NCBI RefSeq assembly: GCF_901827185.1
Contig: NZ_LR594671.1
Location: 806,001 to 870,000 of the forward strand
Source of the DNA: Variovorax sp. PBL-E5
GTDB lineage: Bacteria > Pseudomonadota > Gammaproteobacteria > Burkholderiales > Burkholderiaceae_C
Direction: 5' to 3'
DNA: 64,000 nt
The position numbers were made by a program, and so were the translations under genes. The notes below the pieces were generated by a model that worked only from the letters and a program-made list of their open reading frames with translations, was not told the origin of the DNA and made no database searches. Shown piece by piece: positions 18,144-26,328 of this stretch (position 1 is its first letter; each line of letters starts with the position of its first letter).

Positions 18144-19043
18144 ATGAAGAAGCAAGTACTGGCATTGACGATCGCGGCGCTGGCCACGGGCGCCGCATGG
18201 GCGCAGGCCAACGACACCTTGGCGAAGATCAAGGCGTCGGGCGTCATCACCGAAGGCGTGCGTGAATCGTCCGGCCTGTCCTATACGCTGGGCAACGGCC
18301 AGTACACCGGGTTCCACTACGACGTCTGCGCCAACATCATCAAGGACATCCAGAAGAACCTGGGCCTGGCCAAGCTGGAAACCAAGTACCAGCCCGTGAC
18401 CTCGCAGAACCGCGTGCCGCTGGTGCAGAACGGCACCGTCGACCTCGAATGCGGCTCCACCACCAACAACCTCGCGCGCCAGAAGGACGTGGCCTTCGCC
18501 GACACCACCTACGTCGAGGAAGTGCGCATCGCGGTCAAGGCCAACTCGGGCATCACCTCGATCAAGGACCTCAACGGCAAGACGGTGGCCACCACCACCG
18601 GCACCACCTCGGTCCAGACCCTGCGCAAGAACGAGCGCGCCGGCGGCATCGACTTCAAGGAGCTCTACGGCAAGGACCACTCCGACAGCTTCCTGCTGCT
18701 CGAGTCCGGCCGCGCCGATGCCTTCGTGATGGACGGCTCGATCCTGGCCTCCAACATCGCCAAGGCCAAGACGCCGTCCGACTACAAGATCGTCGGTGAG
18801 GTGCTCAGCGTCGAGCCGATCGCGATCATGATGCGCAAGGACGACCCGGCCTTCAAGAAGATGGTCGACGACAGCATCAAGGCGCAGATCAAGGCCGGCG
18901 AACTCAACAAGCTCTGGGACAAGTGGTTCCTGCAGCCGATCCCGCCGGCCAACGTCAAGATCGGCCTGCCTCTGTCGGACGCCACCAAGGCGGCCTGGGC
19001 GAACCCCAACGACAAGCCGATGGAAGACTACGCGAAGAAGTGA
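18144..19043 (+). CDS. gltI: Glutamate/aspartate ABC transporter periplasmic binding protein
   Basis: 299 residues with a signal peptide (MKKQVLALTIAALATGAAWA) and a family-3 solute-binding fold. Characteristic GltI stretches are SGLSYTLGNGQYTGFHYDVC, VDLECGSTTNNLARQKDV and GSILASNIAKAKTPSDY. It captures glutamate and aspartate in the periplasm and delivers them to GltJKL. AAGGAG lies 9 bases before the ATG. A hairpin terminator follows directly, which would make this gene more strongly expressed than the membrane components. Confidence 0.93.
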   Translation: MKKQVLALTIAALATGAAWAQANDTLAKIKASGVITEGVRESSGLSYTLGNGQYTGFHYDVCANIIKDIQKNLGLAKLETKYQPVTSQNRVPLVQNGTVDLECGSTTNNLARQKDVAFADTTYVEEVRIAVKANSGITSIKDLNGKTVATTTGTTSVQTLRKNERAGGIDFKELYGKDHSDSFLLLESGRADAFVMDGSILASNIAKAKTPSDYKIVGEVLSVEPIAIMMRKDDPAFKKMVDDSIKAQIKAGELNKLWDKWFLQPIPPANVKIGLPLSDATKAAWANPNDKPMEDYAKK

Positions 19044-19064
19044 TTCGCGCGCCGGTCACCGCGC

Positions 19065-19096
19065 AACGCCCGCCCACTTCGGCGGGCGTTTGTTTT
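19065..19096 (+). terminator. Hairpin between gltI and gltJ, probable partial terminator
   Basis: Perfect 10-bp stem AACGCCCGCC/GGCGGGCGTT with a CACTTC loop, followed by TGTTTTAG. It sits between the binding-protein gene and the permease genes of one operon, the usual position for attenuation that yields excess binding protein. Confidence 0.75.
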
Positions 19097-19119
19097 AGTC
19101 AAGAAATAGGAGAGTCCCG

Positions 19120-19854
19120 ATGGGATCGAACTGGGATTGGCAGGTCTTCTTGCAAGACCCTGGAGGAAAGTACCCGACGTATTGGCAATGGATGATCTCG
19201 GCCTGGGGCTGGACCATTTCCGTGTCGCTGCTGGCGTTGATCGTGGCGCTGGTGCTGGGTTCGTTGATCGGCATCATCCGCACGCTGCCCGACAGCCCCT
19301 GGCTGATCCGCTTCGGCAATGCCTGGGTCGAGCTCTTTCGCAACATTCCGCTTCTGGTGCAGATCTTCCTCTGGTACCACGTGATCCCGGCCTTGATCCC
19401 GCCCATGAAGGGCGTGCCGAGCTTCGTGCTGGTGGTGCTGGCGCTGGGCTTCTTCACCTCCGCGCGGATCGCCGAGCAGGTGCGCTCCGGCATCCAGGCG
19501 CTGCCCAAGGGCCAGCGCTACGCGGGCATGGCGGTGGGCTTCACCACGCCGCAGTACTACCGCTACGTGATCCTGCCGATGGCCTACCGCATCATCATCC
19601 CGCCGCTCACCAGCGAGACGATGAACATCTTCAAGAACTCGTCGGTGGCCTTCGCCGTGTCGGTGACGGAACTCACGATGTTCGCGATGCAGGCGCAGGA
19701 AGAAACCTCGCGCGGCATCGAGGTCTACCTGGCGGTCACGGCGCTCTACGTGATCTCGGCCTTCGCGATCAACCGGCTGATGGCCTTCATCGAGAAGAAG
19801 ACGCGCGTGCCGGGCTTCATCGTCTCGGCCAGTGCCGGCGGCGGAGGACACTAG
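19120..19854 (+). CDS. gltJ: Glutamate/aspartate ABC transporter permease GltJ
   Basis: 244 residues, inner-membrane permease of the His/Glu/Gln family. Opens with NWDWQVFLQDPGGKYPTYWQ, typical of GltJ, then TM helices and the cytoplasmic EAA-type loop around GQRYAGMAVGFTTPQYYRYV, which contacts the ATPase. Works as a heterodimer with GltK. ATAGGAGA lies upstream. Followed by a 117-base spacer that contains a copy of the dispersed intergenic repeat. Confidence 0.92.
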   Translation: MGSNWDWQVFLQDPGGKYPTYWQWMISAWGWTISVSLLALIVALVLGSLIGIIRTLPDSPWLIRFGNAWVELFRNIPLLVQIFLWYHVIPALIPPMKGVPSFVLVVLALGFFTSARIAEQVRSGIQALPKGQRYAGMAVGFTTPQYYRYVILPMAYRIIIPPLTSETMNIFKNSSVAFAVSVTELTMFAMQAQEETSRGIEVYLAVTALYVISAFAINRLMAFIEKKTRVPGFIVSASAGGGGH

Positions 19855-19862
19855 CATGAAGC

Positions 19863-19957
19863 ACACCCCCAGGCTTGCCCACTTCGTGTGGCCGCCCACT
19901 CCCTTGCAGGGGGCAACACCAGCAGCCCGGCGAAGCCGGTTCTGCGGTGTTTCTGGA
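19863..19957 (+). repeat. Dispersed intergenic repeat, copy A (inside the glt operon)
   Basis: A GC-rich segment starting ACCCCCAGGCTTGCCCACTT, with an internal imperfect hairpin (CCCTTGCAGGGGG) and a second (CCGGCGAAGCCGG), ending GTTTCTGG. It aligns along its whole length with 21449-21543. Elements of this look are abundant between genes in Comamonadaceae genomes (recollection). It lies between gltJ and gltK without disrupting them. Confidence 0.75.
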
Positions 19958-19971
19958 ATGGAGCAATTGCC

Positions 19972-20661
19972 ATGATGCATCTGGATCTGTCGTTCTACAA
20001 CTGGGACGTCATCAGCAACTTCGTCGTCAAGGGCTTCTACTTCAGCATCATGCTGACCGTGGTCTCGACGATCGGCGGCGTGATCTTCGGCACCTTGCTG
20101 GCGCTCATGCGCCTGTCGGGCAACAAGTGGCTCGACGCGCCGGCCGCCGTCTACGTCAACGGCATGCGCAGCATTCCGCTGGTGATGGTGATCCTGTGGT
20201 TCTTCCTGCTGATGCCGGCGTCCTTCTATTCGTTCTTCGGCGCCTGGGGTTCCAACTACCGCTCCGAGATCTCGGCGGTGATCACCTTCATCGCCTTCGA
20301 GGCGGCCTACTTCAGCGAGATCATGCGCGCCGGCATCCAGTCGATCCCGCGCGGCCAGGTGAATGCGGGCCAGGCCGTGGGCATGACCTACGGCCAGAAC
20401 ATGAGGCTCGTGATCCTGCCGCAGGCCTTCCGCAACATGCTGCCGGTGCTGCTGACGCAGACCATCATCCTGTTCCAGGACACCTCGCTGGTGTATGCCA
20501 TCGGCGCCTACGACATGCTCAAGGGCTTCGAGACCGCGGGCAAGAATTTCGGGCGTCCGATCGAGGCCTACCTGCTGGCCGCGGTCGTTTACTTCATCAT
20601 GTGCTACGCGCTGTCGTGGCTCGTGAAGCGACTGCACAAAAAGATCGCGATCATTCGATGA
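19972..20661 (+). CDS. gltK: Glutamate/aspartate ABC transporter permease GltK
   Basis: 229 residues, second permease of the transporter. MHLDLSFYNWDVISNFVVKG at the start and the EAA loop SIPRGQVNAGQAVGMTYGQN are typical. ISAVITFIAFEAAYFSEIMR is a conserved transmembrane/loop junction. The open frame extends upstream through the repeat to 19888, but similarity and spacing favour ATG 19972 (19975 is an alternative). It pairs with GltJ in the inner membrane. Confidence 0.9.
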   Translation: MMHLDLSFYNWDVISNFVVKGFYFSIMLTVVSTIGGVIFGTLLALMRLSGNKWLDAPAAVYVNGMRSIPLVMVILWFFLLMPASFYSFFGAWGSNYRSEISAVITFIAFEAAYFSEIMRAGIQSIPRGQVNAGQAVGMTYGQNMRLVILPQAFRNMLPVLLTQTIILFQDTSLVYAIGAYDMLKGFETAGKNFGRPIEAYLLAAVVYFIMCYALSWLVKRLHKKIAIIR

Positions 20662-20694
20662 TCGTCAATGAACCATTGAACGGAGAGCTTTGAA

Positions 20695-21444
20695 ATGGCC
20701 GACAACATGATCGAGATCAAGAACGTGTCCAAGTGGTACGGGCCGGTGCAGGTGCTGCAGGACTGCTCGGTGAGCATCGCCAAGGGCGACGTGGTGGTGG
20801 TGTGCGGGCCTTCGGGCTCGGGCAAGTCCACGCTGATCAAGACGGTGAACGCGCTGGAGCCCTTCCAGAAGGGCGAGATCACGGTCAACGGCATTCCGCT
20901 GCACGACCCGAAGACCAACCTGCCCAAGCTGCGCTCCAAGGTCGGCATGGTGTTCCAGCACTTCGAGCTGTTTCCGCACCTGTCGGTGACCGAGAACCTC
21001 ACGATCGCTCAGATCAAGGTGCTGGGCCGCAGCGCCGACGAGGCCAAGACGCGCGGCCTCAAGATGCTCGACCGCGTGGGCCTGATGGCGCACAAGGACA
21101 AGTTCCCCGGCCAGCTCTCGGGCGGCCAGCAGCAGCGTGTCGCGATCGCGCGCGCGCTCAGCATGGACCCGATCGTGATGCTGTTCGACGAGCCGACTTC
21201 CGCGCTCGACCCCGAGATGGTCGGCGAAGTGCTCGACGTGATGGTGGCGCTGGCCAAGGAAGGCATGACCATGATGGTGGTCACGCACGAGATGGGCTTC
21301 GCGCGCAAGGTCGCGAGCCGCGTGATCTTCATCGACGTCGGCGGGCGCATTCTGGAGGATTGCTCGAAGGATGAATTCTTCAGCCATCCGGAGAATCGGC
21401 AGGCGCGGACGAAGGACTTCCTCAACAAGATCCTTCAGCACTAA
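20695..21444 (+). CDS. gltL: Glutamate/aspartate ABC transporter ATPase
   Basis: 249 residues. Walker [12 protein letters not shown] (about residues 38-48), signature [14 protein letters not shown], Walker [17 protein letters not shown] and the switch His in VVTHEMGF are all present, as in polar amino-acid importer ATPases (GlnQ/GltL). It powers uptake through GltJK. CGGAGA precedes the ATG. It is the last gene of the operon and is followed by the repeat/terminator region. Confidence 0.94.
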   Translation: MADNMIEIKNVSKWYGPVQVLQDCSVSIAKGDVVVVCGPSGSGKSTLIKTVNALEPFQKGEITVNGIPLHDPKTNLPKLRSKVGMVFQHFELFPHLSVTENLTIAQIKVLGRSADEAKTRGLKMLDRVGLMAHKDKFPGQLSGGQQQRVAIARALSMDPIVMLFDEPTSALDPEMVGEVLDVMVALAKEGMTMMVVTHEMGFARKVASRVIFIDVGGRILEDCSKDEFFSHPENRQARTKDFLNKILQH

Positions 21445-21448
21445 GCTC

Positions 21449-21543
21449 GCCCCCAGGCTGCGCGCACTTCGTGTCGCTCCGCCTACCCCCTGCCGGGGGC
21501 GGTGCCGGCCGACCGGCAGAGCCGGATCGGCGGCACCCCTGGA
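21449..21543 (+). repeat. Dispersed intergenic repeat, copy B (after gltL)
   Basis: Same element as 19863-19957: starts GCCCCCAGGCTGCGCGCACT, has CCCCCTGCCGGGGG and a second hairpin around CCGGCAGAGCCGG, and ends CACCCCTGG. Differences between the copies often fall so that hairpin pairing is kept. It directly precedes the gltL terminator. Confidence 0.78.
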
Positions 21544-21546
21544 ACG

Positions 21547-21577
21547 AAAAAATGCCCCGCATCGCGGGGCATTTTTT
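21547..21577. terminator. Bidirectional terminator between gltL and the TRAP receptor gene
   Basis: Perfect 14-bp stem (AAAAAATGCCCCGC with its complement) and a three-base ATC loop. The A-tract and T-tract flank the GC core on both sides, so it can terminate transcription from both convergent operons. Confidence 0.9.
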
Positions 21578-21581
21578 CTTT

Positions 21582-21618
21582 CTCCCTCTCCCTCTGGGAG
21601 AGGGTTGGGGTGAGGGCG
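21582..21618 (+). repeat. Solitary REP-like element related to the DUF559 cassette repeats
   Basis: Perfect palindrome CCCTCTCCC/GGGAGAGGG around TCT, followed by a G-rich tail TTGGGGTGAGGGCG. It aligns without gaps to the left inverted repeat of the DUF559 cassette (28 of 37 positions by eye), and differences in the stem are paired so that base pairing is kept. No DUF559 gene is attached to this copy. Confidence 0.7.
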
Positions 21619-21636
21619 CGCGGCGCCCGCTGCCGC

Positions 21637-22671
21637 CTACTTCCTGCTCGCCGCTACCGCCTTCTCTGCCTTCGCAACCAGGTCGGTGCCCACCGTGCTC
21701 TTCCACTTGTCATACACCGGCCGCGTCGCCTTCACGAACGCATCACGCTCCGCCGGGTTCAACGAAGTCACCGTCACCCCCATCCCCGCGATCTCCTTGA
21801 GCACCGGCTTGTCGGCTTCCACCAGCCCCTTGCGGGCAAGCACGAGTTCCTGCTTGCCCGCATCGAGCGCGGCCTGCCGCACGGCGGCCTGATCGGCCGG
21901 CGTCCACGAGGCCCAGACCTCCTTGTTGACGACGAACACCAGCGGGTCGCACACATAGCCCCAGGTGGTGACGAACTTCTGGCCCACGGTCTGCATCTTC
22001 AGGATGGTGAAGAGGAAGAGCGGATTCTCCTGCCCGTCGACCGCGCCGCTGGCGAGCGCGGGCTGCGCATCGGCCCAGCTCATCTGCGTCGGATTGGCGC
22101 CCAGCGCGGTGAACATGTCGGAGAAGATCGGCGAGCCGACCACGCGGATCTTCATGCCCTTCAAATCTTCGGGCGTCCTGATCGGCTTCTTGGAGTTGGT
22201 GATCTCGCGGAAGCCGTTCTCGCCCCAGGCCAGCGGCACCACGCCGGCCTTGTCGAGGATCTTGAACATGTCCTTGCCAACCTCGCCCTGCGTCAACGCG
22301 TCCACCGCCGCATAGTCGGGCATCAGGAACGGCATCGAGAACAGGTTGAGCTGCTTGACCTGCGGCGACCAGTTGATGGTCGAGCCCACGGCCATGTCGA
22401 TCACGCCCTGGCGCAGCGCGCTGAACTCGCGTGTCTGGTCGCCCTGGATCAGCGACACGCCCGGATAGAGCTTGATGTTGATGCGGCCCTGCGTGCGCTC
22501 CTTCACCAGATCGGCCCAGATCTTGCCGGCCTGGCCCCATGGCGTGGGCGGGCCCAGCACCAGCGACATCTTGTACTCGGCCTTGTAGCTCTGCGCGGGC
22601 GCGGCCACCGAGAAGGTGCCGAGCGCCGCAGCGACGGCCAGCACGCCGAGCAGGGAGCGACGGAATTTCAT
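21637..22671 (-). CDS. TRAP transporter periplasmic receptor (DctP family)
   Basis: 344 residues with a signal peptide (VLAVAAALGTFSVAAPAQA-like) and the DctP fold. Typical motifs are FSALRQGVIDMAVGSTINW, IRTPEDLKGMKIRVVGSPIF and SWADAQPALASGAVDGQENP, the last including the Arg/Asn region that binds a carboxylate. It captures an organic acid in the periplasm for the adjacent DctQM permease. First function of the operon by need, but last encoded here would be at the 3' end: the gene lies downstream of dctQ and dctM. Specific substrate unknown. Confidence 0.92.
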   Translation of the reverse strand: MKFRRSLLGVLAVAAALGTFSVAAPAQSYKAEYKMSLVLGPPTPWGQAGKIWADLVKERTQGRINIKLYPGVSLIQGDQTREFSALRQGVIDMAVGSTINWSPQVKQLNLFSMPFLMPDYAAVDALTQGEVGKDMFKILDKAGVVPLAWGENGFREITNSKKPIRTPEDLKGMKIRVVGSPIFSDMFTALGANPTQMSWADAQPALASGAVDGQENPLFLFTILKMQTVGQKFVTTWGYVCDPLVFVVNKEVWASWTPADQAAVRQAALDAGKQELVLARKGLVEADKPVLKEIAGMGVTVTSLNPAERDAFVKATRPVYDKWKSTVGTDLVAKAEKAVAASRK

Positions 22672-22692
22672 GTGCAGTCTCCTTTGAATGAA

Positions 22693-23991
22693 TCAGTAGC
22701 CCAGTTTTCGCGGCAGCCACAGCGCAAGCTCGGGCCAGATGACGACCGCCACCATCACGAGGAACATCGCGAACAGCATCCAGCCGACCCAGCGCACGGT
22801 CTCTTCCATGCGCACGTTGGCGATGCGGCACGACACCATCAGGTTGACCGCCAGCGGCGGCGTGAACTGGCCGAGCGCGACCTTGAGCGTGAGGATCACG
22901 CCGAACCACACCGGGTCCCACTTGTAGAACTGCACGATCGGCCACAGGAGCGGCACGAAGATCAGGAAGATCGAGACGCCGTCGAGGAACATGCCGACCG
23001 TGATCAGCATCAGGATCAGGAGCGACAGCACGCCGTATTCGCCCAGCCCCGAATTCACGATCGCGCGTGTGACCGGGTCGATCACGCCCAGCGTCGACAG
23101 CGAATACGCGAAGATACCCGCAAGCGACACCACGATCAGGATCACCGCCGACAACTCGCCCGATTCGCGCAGGATCACGAACAGGTCGCGCACCTTGATC
23201 GTGCGATGGATCGCCATGCCGACGAAGAGCCCGTAGAACACCGCGACCACCGCCGCTTCGGTCGGCGTGAACAGGCCGGCGCGCATGCCGCCGAGGATCA
23301 GCACCGGGGCCGCCAGGCCCCAGGTCGCCTCGCGGAAACTCTTCCAGAACGCCGGCCGCGGCAGGCTCGATTCGAGCGCGCCCATCTTGTGCTTGCGCGC
23401 CAGCAGCACGGCCGGCACGATCAGCGCGACGCCGGCCAGGATGCCCGGGATCATGCCGGCCGCGAACAGCGCCGGCACCGAGGCGCCGGGCACCAGCACC
23501 GAATAGACGATGAAGGCGACCGAGGGCGGGATCAGGATGTCGGTCGCCGCCGCCGCGCCGACCACGCTGGCCGAGAACGCCGCCGGGTAGCCCGCGCGCG
23601 ACATCGCGGCGATCATCACCGCACCGACAGCGGCCGCATTGGCCGGGCCCGAGCCGGAGATGCCGCCCAGGAACATCGCCACCACGATCGCCACCAGCGG
23701 CAGCATGCCCGGGCCGCGGCCGACGATCGCGATCGCGAAGTTGACCAGCCGAAGCGCCACGCCCGAGCGGTCGAAGATCGAGCCGACCAGCACGAACATC
23801 GGGATCGCGAGCAGCGGGTATTTGCCGAGGCCCGCATAGAAGTTCTGCGGCACGGCCAGGAGGCCGAACCATTGCGCATCGCCGTTGGCCAGTGCGATGC
23901 AGGCCGCGCCGGCGAGGCCGAGTGCCGCGCCGATCGGCACGCCGACCAGCATCATCAGCACGAAGGCGACGAAGAGCAGGGTCGGGATCAT
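22693..23991 (-). CDS. TRAP transporter large permease (DctM family)
   Basis: 432 residues, highly hydrophobic with about 12 transmembrane helices beginning MIPTLLFVAFVLMMLVGVPI. Typical DctM stretches are GGISGSGPANAAAVGAVMI and PPSVAFIVYSVLVPGAS. It is the ion-coupled transport subunit. Its ATG overlaps the stop of the small permease gene (ATGA), so the two are translationally coupled. The longer open frame upstream was rejected because it overlaps dctQ out of frame. Confidence 0.92.
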   Translation of the reverse strand: MIPTLLFVAFVLMMLVGVPIGAALGLAGAACIALANGDAQWFGLLAVPQNFYAGLGKYPLLAIPMFVLVGSIFDRSGVALRLVNFAIAIVGRGPGMLPLVAIVVAMFLGGISGSGPANAAAVGAVMIAAMSRAGYPAAFSASVVGAAAATDILIPPSVAFIVYSVLVPGASVPALFAAGMIPGILAGVALIVPAVLLARKHKMGALESSLPRPAFWKSFREATWGLAAPVLILGGMRAGLFTPTEAAVVAVFYGLFVGMAIHRTIKVRDLFVILRESGELSAVILIVVSLAGIFAYSLSTLGVIDPVTRAIVNSGLGEYGVLSLLILMLITVGMFLDGVSIFLIFVPLLWPIVQFYKWDPVWFGVILTLKVALGQFTPPLAVNLMVSCRIANVRMEETVRWVGWMLFAMFLVMVAVVIWPELALWLPRKLGY

Positions 23992-24548
23992 CGGTCCGTG
24001 CCGCCGTAGGTGGTCTTGCGGCCGCGCCGCACGAACAGGCCCACCGCGCGCAGAGCGATCGCCAGCGAGACCACCGGCAGCCAGATCGAATACCACCACT
24101 GCGGCACGCCGATGCCGGGCGAGTTTTCCTCATAGCGGTAGTCGTCCCAGACCACGCGCACGCTGAGCACCGCGATCAGGAAGAACAACATGGCCACCAT
24201 CGCGGCGCCGAATTGCGCGAGGCGCTTGCGGCGCGCCTGCGAACCGCTCTCGGCGAAGTACTCGATGCGGATGTGGCGGTCGCGCGCCACCGCGGCCGAG
24301 CCGGCCACCAGCGCCAGCAGGATCATGAGGAACACCGAGAACTCCTCGGTCCACGCGAAGGACGAATCGGTGAAGTAGCGCACCAGCACGTTGGCGAAGG
24401 TGATGCAGGCCAGCAGGCCCATGATGATCACCGTGAGCCAGTCCTCGATGGCCAGCGGCACGCGCGTCGGCTCGTCGGCGGCTTCGATTTCGGGCGGGAG
24501 GGGGCTGGCGGCGTCCAGCACGGGGCCGGACTCGGTGGGCGTGGACAT
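23988..24548 (-). CDS. TRAP transporter small permease (DctQ family)
   Basis: 186 residues with four predicted membrane helices. The motif EDWLTVIIMGLLACITFANV with RYFTDSSFAWTEEFSVFLM is diagnostic for DctQ. It associates with DctM to couple Na+ gradient to organic-acid import. A 38-residue acidic N-terminal tail precedes the first helix. The start at 24548 was chosen because similarity begins shortly after it; the open frame continues to 25334 but enters the lysE region. First gene of the TRAP operon. Confidence 0.9.
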   Translation of the reverse strand: MSTPTESGPVLDAASPLPPEIEAADEPTRVPLAIEDWLTVIIMGLLACITFANVLVRYFTDSSFAWTEEFSVFLMILLALVAGSAAVARDRHIRIEYFAESGSQARRKRLAQFGAAMVAMLFFLIAVLSVRVVWDDYRYEENSPGIGVPQWWYSIWLPVVSLAIALRAVGLFVRRGRKTTYGGTDR

Positions 24549-24647
24549 CGGGAAGAAGGTGCGTGCTTGGCGTTGTTGTGTCACCCGGCGGCCGCCGGGA
24601 TGCGATCCGCGCACCTCGATAAGTGCCCCGAAATAGTAACGATCGAT

Positions 24648-24669
24648 AACCACCGCCTCATCGGTGGTT
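24648..24669. terminator. Hairpin between lysE and the TRAP operon
   Basis: Perfect 8-bp stem AACCACCG/CGGTGGTT with a six-base loop. No T-run follows on the minus strand, so it is a weak terminator candidate for the lysE-type gene or an operator-like structure upstream of the TRAP operon. Confidence 0.5.
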
Positions 24670-24688
24670 TCCTTAGCACGCGCCCGCC

Positions 24689-25321
24689 TCAGCCCGTGCT
24701 GCGGCGGTAGAAGGCCAGCGAGCCGGCCAGCGCCAGCAGGGCGCCGCCGCAGCAGCGGTCGAGCCACAGCACCGCGCGCCGGCTCAGCAGCCTCACCGCG
24801 CGTGCGCCGATCAGTGCGTAGCCCAGCATCACCGCGAAATCGAGCGCGGCAAACACGATCGCGAGCGCGAGGTACTGCGGCCCCTGCGGCAGCGACGCGT
24901 CGATGAACTGCGGCAGCAGCGCCGAGCAGAACAGGTAGCCCTTGGGATTGGTCACCGAGACCAGGAAGGACTTCGCGAGCAGGGTGTGCGGCGTGCCGCC
25001 GGCGTGGCCTGCGGCGGCCTGCGACAGGTCCAGCCCGCCTTGCGAGCGCAGCAGCTTGAGCCCGATCCAGGCGAGGTAGGCCGCGCCCACCCACTTCACG
25101 ACCGAGAACCAGAACTCCGACGCCGCCAGCAGCGCGCCGAGGCCGAGCGCCACCGCGCCGACCAGCACGAAGTCCGAGGCCATCGCGCCCAGCATGCCGG
25201 CCAGCGCGCGCCGCACGCCGTAGCGCGAGCCGTTGGTCAGCGCCAGCAGCACGGTCGGGCCGGGCGTGGCGATCGCCACCAGGGCGACCAGTGCGAAGAG
25301 CAGGAGGGTGGCGAGGTGCAT
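24689..25321 (-). CDS. LysE/RhtB-family amino-acid exporter
   Basis: 210 residues with about six transmembrane helices. The signature VAIATPGPTVLLALTNGSRY near the N-terminus and YLAWIGLKLLRSQ are typical of the RhtB branch, which exports homoserine, threonine or related amino acids and small metabolites. Start at 25321 chosen because MHLATLLLFALV begins the first helix. Single gene; downstream of the GFA gene on the same strand by 52 bases. Confidence 0.88.
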   Translation of the reverse strand: MHLATLLLFALVALVAIATPGPTVLLALTNGSRYGVRRALAGMLGAMASDFVLVGAVALGLGALLAASEFWFSVVKWVGAAYLAWIGLKLLRSQGGLDLSQAAAGHAGGTPHTLLAKSFLVSVTNPKGYLFCSALLPQFIDASLPQGPQYLALAIVFAALDFAVMLGYALIGARAVRLLSRRAVLWLDRCCGGALLALAGSLAFYRRSTG

Positions 25322-25373
25322 GGTGTGATGCCAAGGGGTGCGGGGCTGCGTGACCGGTGTCGCGGGCGGGCGT

Positions 25374-25748
25374 TCAGGCCAGCTTGCCGACCTCCGCCTC
25401 CCAATGCCGCCCATCGAAGCGCAGCACCTCGGGCTGCGCCTGCTGGAGGTCGTAGTCGTCGAGGCAGCGCACGTTCACGGTGTAGAGCGCGGGCACGGCG
25501 CGCGGCCGCGTGAAGGTGTGGATGCCGCGGACCGTGCAGAAGTGGTGCCTCGCGACCTCGCTGCCGAACTGGTAGGTGCCGAGCGCGGTCTCGCCGCTCA
25601 CGAGGTGGAAGCTCTCCGGCGCCACGCGGTGGTGGAGGATGCCCTTCTTCGTGCAGACCGAGCAATTGCATTCGGTGATGCGGTCGATCACGGTGTCGAT
25701 CTCGAAGCGGATGGCGCCGCAGTGGCAGCTTCCGGTGTAGCGGGTCAT
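25374..25748 (-). CDS. GFA-family (glutathione-dependent formaldehyde-activating-like) protein
   Basis: 124 residues, Mss4-like fold. Zinc-ligand cysteines are visible as SCHCG near residue 9 and CNCSVC near residue 30, followed by HFCTVRGIHTFTRPR. Family members include the S-hydroxymethylglutathione synthase Gfa, but most small members including this one have no proven activity. Zinc binding is predicted from the Cys pattern. It lies in a run of small minus-strand genes. Confidence 0.85.
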   Translation of the reverse strand: MTRYTGSCHCGAIRFEIDTVIDRITECNCSVCTKKGILHHRVAPESFHLVSGETALGTYQFGSEVARHHFCTVRGIHTFTRPRAVPALYTVNVRCLDDYDLQQAQPEVLRFDGRHWEAEVGKLA

Positions 25749-25764
25749 GGTGTTCGAGCTCTGA

Positions 25765-26202
25765 TCAGAACGGCCCGTTCTCGCGAAAGCTGTAGAAGCG
25801 TTCGAAGCCGATGACGATGAAGTCCTGCAGCGGCAGGCCGTGGATGTCGCCGAGTTCCTTCAGCTTCGCCGCCACGGCGATGTCGGCGTTCGAAGGCTCG
25901 CATGAACCGGAAGGGTGGTTGTGCACGACGACCAGCGACGATGCCCTCGCCAGGATCGCATTGCGGTAGATCTCGATCGGCTCCATCGGCACGCGCGTCG
26001 CCGTGCCGATCGACGCCACCTCATAGGACAAGACTTCCAGCTGTGGATTGAGGTGCAGGATGACCACCTTCTCCTTGGTCTCGTCCTGCATGTCCTTGAA
26101 CAGCTCGTAGACCTGTGCCGGGCTTTCGATCGGCTTGTTCAGCAGATCGTCGTCGACGCGCTTTCGGGTGTAGGTGACCTTGAGTTCTTTCAGATATGCC
26201 AT
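25765..26202 (-). CDS. Short RadC-like MPN/JAB-domain protein
   Basis: 145 residues consisting almost only of the MPN+ metalloprotease-like domain. The motif H94-N-H96-P-S-G-S with D107 (HNHPSGSCEPSNAD) gives the His-His-Asp zinc site. It lacks the helix-hairpin-helix N-terminus of full-length RadC (about 225 residues). RadC-type proteins were linked to DNA repair but their function is unsettled; short forms are often on mobile or accessory DNA. Start at MAYLKELKVT chosen since the upstream frame has no similarity. Confidence 0.82.
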   Translation of the reverse strand: MAYLKELKVTYTRKRVDDDLLNKPIESPAQVYELFKDMQDETKEKVVILHLNPQLEVLSYEVASIGTATRVPMEPIEIYRNAILARASSLVVVHNHPSGSCEPSNADIAVAAKLKELGDIHGLPLQDFIVIGFERFYSFRENGPF

Positions 26203-26328
26203 CTTGGTTTTCCCCTGAGTTGCCCTGTCCCGGACTTGCCGCGACGCCAAGCGTACCGCATGACACCGTGGCCCAGGAGCGGGCGACCCTCGCATTGCGC
26301 AAGATCGGCTGACACCACCCGCACAGTC

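Noticed and set aside
17860..18147. 95-codon open frame between lysR and gltI
   Set aside because: It crosses a strong terminator and the gltI ribosome-binding site, has no similarity and no start signal.
21502..24009. Long plus-strand open frame over the TRAP genes
   Set aside because: Antisense to clear DctP and DctM genes; His/Arg-rich, low-complexity translation without motifs.
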